Of a DNA stretch of 64,000 nucleotides, positions 60,381 to 64,000 are shown piece by piece. The stretch's first letter is position 1, and each line of letters opens with the position of its first letter. Made by a program: the position numbers and the translations under genes. Origin of the DNA: Rhynchopus euleeides (lineage: Eukaryota > Euglenozoa > Diplonemea > Diplonemida > Diplonemidae); assembly GCA_963210315.1 (NCBI GenBank), contig OY723277.1:1922001-1986000 (forward strand). The letters are read 5' to 3'. The notes under the pieces are model-generated. The model was not told the origin of the DNA. It saw only the letters and a list, made by a program, of their open reading frames with translations, and made no database searches.

Positions 60381-60651
60381 ATCTGGGGGGGAGACACGCA
60401 CGCACCTCACCTCCCCCCACCCAACAGGCTGGCTGTCACCACCCCCCCCCCCCCCCCCAACACAGCCCCCGGGTGGAATCCCTTATCTACAGCCAGGCCG
60501 CCACCTCTCTCTGAGCCATGCTGGGGTGACACGCCCCACTCCTCCCCCTCCCCCTCCCCTGTCGTTGGAGGACTCTTCTGCCCCGGTGTCTGCTGCAGAC
60601 TTCTGCAGCTTCGCAGCCGCATCCCACCGCCTGTGGACAACGCTGAGTGGC

Positions 60652-63600
60652 ATGCCCTCCTCACCGATGGCGATACCCCACCCCTTGCTGCTGCCGGCGC
60701 TGGCGCTGCTCATCCTGCCAGCCATATCCCACGCGTCATCGCTTCCGGACACCACCCCATCTGACCAGAAAGGTGCTGCAGTTCAGGATGTGATTCCCCA
60801 CCACCACCACCACCCTGGAAGCCCCATACACCCCGACATACTCCGCAGCACTGTGTCACTCCGCACCCGATCCGTGGTCCAAGACAGCCCAACCACCACC
60901 ATCCGCTCTGCAGAATGGCTCTCCGGTGCAGCTGGCAGACGCCCCCAGCCACCCAGACACCACCTCCTGCATGTGGTTGGCGCAGAGGTTGCCGAGAGGT
61001 CTCACGCCATCCGGAAAACCCCGGATAACGCCATGCCAGGCGGTGGCACAAACGAGGGCCTCACCCCCATGATGCACATCGTGAAGATCCGAGAGGGTCG
61101 CCTCGGTGGGGTGGGAGAAGCGCTGCGCCGGGCCAGCGCGGTTGGGAGAGGGGGGCCTCCTGGCACCCCCAGCTCAACCCCGCACTACATCCCCCACTGC
61201 GCATATGCGGTGTGCGCAACGCCAAGCTCTCTCCAGGCCCTCCGCGAATCGGATGATTTCTCCGACTCCATCGAATGGTTCCAACCGATGATTCCGGAGG
61301 ACAAGGTTGACCCCGAGCTGGCCTCCTCTCTCCTTCAACCACTGCCTGAGGGGCACCTTCAGCAGCAGGAGGGAGATGCATCACCCATTGCGACGGTATC
61401 CATTGCCATTCATATGGAAACGTCTTCGCTGGCCCCACTCCACGCAGAGCTGCTTCGTAGCGGGTTGGGCGTGGGGGGAGGAGGAGGAGGAAGTGGTGGT
61501 GGTGGTGGTGGTGGTGGTGGCAGCATCACCCCTCCAGAAGAGGGGCATGGGTTCCATGCCACCTCGTCAGATCTGAGAGGCGCTCTATCCAATGCGGTGC
61601 GGGGTTGCGTTGCCCTGAGGGAGGTCGTGGGTTTCACAGAGTTCCTCAGGGAGGGCGAGCCCCGTCAGGTCCACTGCGAGGTCACCCATGCCAGGCCTGC
61701 ATCCGGGAAGGTTGTCGTGGAATGCAGAGCCCAGCAAGCCCAGGGGGCTGGGGGTGGTGCTGGCAGCGAGGGGCACCCCAGCCATCCCACTGCAGCTGCC
61801 CTCCAGAAGCAGAGGGATGCGCTGCGACGCGCGGTGGGGTCTCTTGTCGCATTTGCCTCTGGGCTGGCAGAGGTGTTTTGGGTGCATCGGCAGGAATCAG
61901 CCTATACCTTTGCGGTGGTGGATCCTGCGGTGGGTGTGGTGCAGTCTGGGCAGCCTGCCTCGACCTATCTGTGGGATGCGGGGTTGAGAGGGGAAGGAGA
62001 GATTGTCGCGGTGGGTGACACCGGGTTGGACCACGAGTCGTGTTTCTTTTCCGACCCGGCAGAGCCCGTGATGTTCTTCCCGAATGTCAGCGAGACGCAC
62101 CGCAAGATTGTCAGCATATCTCAGAGCGACTGCCAGTGCACCGAACGGGGGGCCGCGGCGAACGGGATGCCTGCCCCTCTCGGCGACACCACAGACAACG
62201 TCGAGGGTCACGGCACCCACGCAGCCGGCTGCATCTCGGGCGACCCCACCAGCCCCTCCTCCGCACCGGACTACCCAGGGGTTGCCCCAGCGGCGAAGCT
62301 CTTCATCCAGGACCTACAGGACCCGACCCTCAGCACGGTGCACCTCCGCAAGCTGTTCCCCGGGCACAGCCTGCTGTCGAAGTACTTCCCCGAGGCGCTG
62401 CAGGCCGGGGCGAGGATCCAATGCAGCGGGTGGGGGGAGTCGCCCGCTGCAGGGCGGGACGCCACGGAGGGGCTTGGAGGGACCGGGCCCCAATTCCCCG
62501 CGCCGTACAGCTCGTATGCGAGGGAGAGCGATCTGTTTGCGTGGAATCACAAAAACTTCCTGATGGTTGTTGCGGCGGGGAATGACGGTAGGCGTGGGGC
62601 GCGCACCGTGTCCTCACCTGGGAATGCCAAGAATGTGCTCTGCGTGGGTGCGCAGGATCACCTCGCGTCGGCACGTGAGGATGTTGCGTATTTCTCCTCC
62701 CAGGGCCCCACGTTTGACGGGAGGGTAAAGCCGGATGTGGTTGCACCCGGGAGATCTGTCATGTCGGCATACTCCGATGGTGTGGGGAGGAATGCGGAGT
62801 GCCGCACGACGTCACACTCGGGGACGAGTGTGTCAGCGCCGCTTGTTGCAGGTGTTGCTGCTCTGGTGAGGCAGCACCTCCGCGTGTCGAATGACGGCGC
62901 GATGCCCGACCCGCGTGCGGATCTCATCAAGGCGATCATCATCGCCTCGACAGACCTGCTCAACGGGAAGAAGAAGAAGGACTTCGACGACCCCATCGGC
63001 ACGGTGATCAACGCGACATACCCCTCCTGGATGGCGGGGTTCGGTTCCGTCAACCTGAGGAACGCCCTGTTCTTCAAGGTTCCGGAGGATAATCCCAGGG
63101 CCCAGATGTGGTATGACCACACAGGCGTGTTTCTCAATCACCCAGGGAATGCCATGTTTACCTATTGTTTCGAGGTGCCGCATTATACGGACGGGACGTA
63201 TGATATCCGGTTGGTGTTGGCGTGGACGGACTATCCGGCAGCGCTGTTCGCAGCGTCTGCGCTCGTCACAGATCTGGACCTGATTGTGTTCAACGAGGTG
63301 GGGCAGACGTGGCGTGGCAACTCGGATCTGTTCAACATCACCGACACGGCGAACAACGTCGAGGCTGTGAGGGTGCCGAACCCGCTGCCCGGTCGCTACC
63401 AGGTGCACGTGGTCCTGCGGTCCCCGCTCATCGATGCCGTGAAGGCGGATGGGGGGCAGCCGTTTTCCCTGGTGGTGGCGGGGCCTGTGACGCGCAACTC
63501 TGCAGTGTCGTGCCCGGTCCGCAGCTGCCCCTCCGGCTGCACCGAGCAAGGCGGGATGACGACCAGGTGTGTCGCAGGCACCGCCACGGTCGCAGGCCTG

Positions 63601-63942
63601 CAGGCCGACATCCAGAAGTGCATATGCCCCCCGGGTTACACACACGCAGATTGCAGCAAGCCGACCTGCAGGTATGTTGCTGGGGGGTGGGGCATGGTCA
63701 GTGGGCAGGCGAAGGCGCGAGGGTGTGGGGGTTTGGGGCACGCTATCACAACACACTACCCCCTTCTCTTCTCGCGCAGTGCGGCGACAGAGTGCTCTTC
63801 GCATGGGTGCCTGGTGACCCTTGGAACAGGGTCGTCGTGCAGGTGTTTCCAGGACCCTGTGAACGGCTTTTGGGGTGGTTCGGTGTGCGACACGTGCTCC
63901 CCGACACATGCGGTATGCCAGCAGCGGCGCGTTTTGCGTTAA
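60652..63942 (+). CDS. secreted KP-43-like subtilisin family serine protease
   Basis: A peptidase S8 with the complete triad: D456 in VGDTGLDHE, H520 in GHGTHAAG, S726 in SGTSVSAP, plus oxyanion N644 in VAAGNDG. The N-terminus has a hydrophobic signal peptide (LLLPALALLILPAISHA; Met at 60652 or 60667). A pro-region of about 400 residues follows, containing a Gly-only loop near residue 280. After the catalytic domain comes a beta-rich domain with LVLAWTDYPAALFAASALVT, DLDLIVF and NNVEAVRVPNPLPGRYQVHV, as in the KP-43 group. The C-terminus is Cys-rich and EGF-like (CICPPGYTHADC) and is interrupted by a 108-bp intron. Removing the intron gives 1060 residues. A GTATGC donor-like site at 63911 suggests the gene may continue past the window. 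Likely secreted or lumenal, substrate unknown. Confidence 0.88.
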   Translation: MPSSPMAIPHPLLLPALALLILPAISHASSLPDTTPSDQKGAAVQDVIPHHHHHPGSPIHPDILRSTVSLRTRSVVQDSPTTTIRSAEWLSGAAGRRPQPPRHHLLHVVGAEVAERSHAIRKTPDNAMPGGGTNEGLTPMMHIVKIREGRLGGVGEALRRASAVGRGGPPGTPSSTPHYIPHCAYAVCATPSSLQALRESDDFSDSIEWFQPMIPEDKVDPELASSLLQPLPEGHLQQQEGDASPIATVSIAIHMETSSLAPLHAELLRSGLGVGGGGGGSGGGGGGGGGSITPPEEGHGFHATSSDLRGALSNAVRGCVALREVVGFTEFLREGEPRQVHCEVTHARPASGKVVVECRAQQAQGAGGGAGSEGHPSHPTAAALQKQRDALRRAVGSLVAFASGLAEVFWVHRQESAYTFAVVDPAVGVVQSGQPASTYLWDAGLRGEGEIVAVGDTGLDHESCFFSDPAEPVMFFPNVSETHRKIVSISQSDCQCTERGAAANGMPAPLGDTTDNVEGHGTHAAGCISGDPTSPSSAPDYPGVAPAAKLFIQDLQDPTLSTVHLRKLFPGHSLLSKYFPEALQAGARIQCSGWGESPAAGRDATEGLGGTGPQFPAPYSSYARESDLFAWNHKNFLMVVAAGNDGRRGARTVSSPGNAKNVLCVGAQDHLASAREDVAYFSSQGPTFDGRVKPDVVAPGRSVMSAYSDGVGRNAECRTTSHSGTSVSAPLVAGVAALVRQHLRVSNDGAMPDPRADLIKAIIIASTDLLNGKKKKDFDDPIGTVINATYPSWMAGFGSVNLRNALFFKVPEDNPRAQMWYDHTGVFLNHPGNAMFTYCFEVPHYTDGTYDIRLVLAWTDYPAALFAASALVTDLDLIVFNEVGQTWRGNSDLFNITDTANNVEAVRVPNPLPGRYQVHVVLRSPLIDAVKADGGQPFSLVVAGPVTRNSAVSCPVRSCPSGCTEQGGMTTRCVAGTATVAGLQADIQKCICPPGYTHADCSKPTCRYVAGGWGMVSGQAKARGCGGLGHAITTHYPLLFSRSAATECSSHGCLVTLGTGSSCRCFQDPVNGFWGGSVCDTCSPTHAVCQQRRVLR
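63672..63779 (+). other. GT-AG intron in the subtilase gene
   Basis: Donor CTGCAG|GTATGTTG and acceptor TTCTCTTCTCGCGCAG|TGCGG with a polypyrimidine tract. The length is 108, a multiple of three, with no in-frame stop, so the unspliced frame stays open. Splicing joins TGC-AG to T-GCG and restores a dense Cys pattern (C-S-A-A-T-E-C-S-S-H-G-C) in place of a Gly/Ala-rich insert. Confidence 0.75.
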
Positions 63943-64000
63943 TATTCTGACCGCCAACCCTTTCCTGGCACTCCTGGTTTTTTTGGGAGTGTTCACATCA

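Noticed and set aside
1-64000. tRNA, rRNA, snRNA or spliced-leader genes
   Set aside because: I searched by eye for tRNA B-box-like GGTTCGA and similar signals and found no convincing cloverleaf or rRNA core; small RNA genes could still be missed.

Overview
The window is eukaryotic nuclear DNA, most likely from a protist or alga. The evidence is widely spaced, mostly monocistronic genes on both strands, a GT-AG intron inside the last gene, a non-LTR retrotransposon, many terminal-inverted-repeat (TIR) elements, and long low-complexity intergenic DNA rich in G and C homopolymers. Bacterial operons and ribosome binding sites are absent. I cannot name the organism; an alveolate or similar alga is only a guess.

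Layout. 1-388 (-): the edge of an unidentified gene. 1042-10757: first copy of a 9.7 kb segment made of a nest of TA-flanked elements (1078-5436), a hAT-like element, a small Ser/Lys-rich basic protein gene and an AmpG-like MFS transporter gene. 10758-18290 (-): a non-LTR retrotransposon with a coiled-coil ORF1 and an ORF2 carrying OTU protease, endonuclease, reverse transcriptase and zinc-knuckle domains; its 3' end is fused to the truncated transporter gene. 18650-20300: repeats and a decayed gene. 21252-22595: a fatty-acid-desaturase-family membrane enzyme. 24748-34445: the second, nearly identical copy of the 9.7 kb segment, with an untruncated transporter. 36092-38109: a C2HC-finger ORF and a ubiquitin-like/ankyrin protein. 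39507-45312: a hAT element followed by a five-deep nest of TA-flanked elements. 45458-46417: a PDZ-like protein. 47284-48430: a long-TIR element. 49367-50524: a second ubiquitin-like/ankyrin protein. 51219-52023: another hAT element. 56063-57718: a low-complexity protein with four copies of a conserved peptide. 59590-60380: a tandem array just upstream of a secreted KP-43-like subtilase (60652-63942 or beyond).

The host genes do not form a visible pathway. Signs of mobile DNA dominate: at least sixteen elements obey a TA target rule, two are hAT elements with perfect 8-bp target duplications, one retrotransposon is probably autonomous, one short insert has a 12-bp target duplication, and several dispersed repeats cannot be assigned. 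The most unusual items are the OTU-bearing retrotransposon, the G-tract TIR family that sits in C-tract/TA/C-tract sites, the 9.7 kb duplication whose two edges coincide with mobile-element ends, and the repeated 15-residue motif protein.
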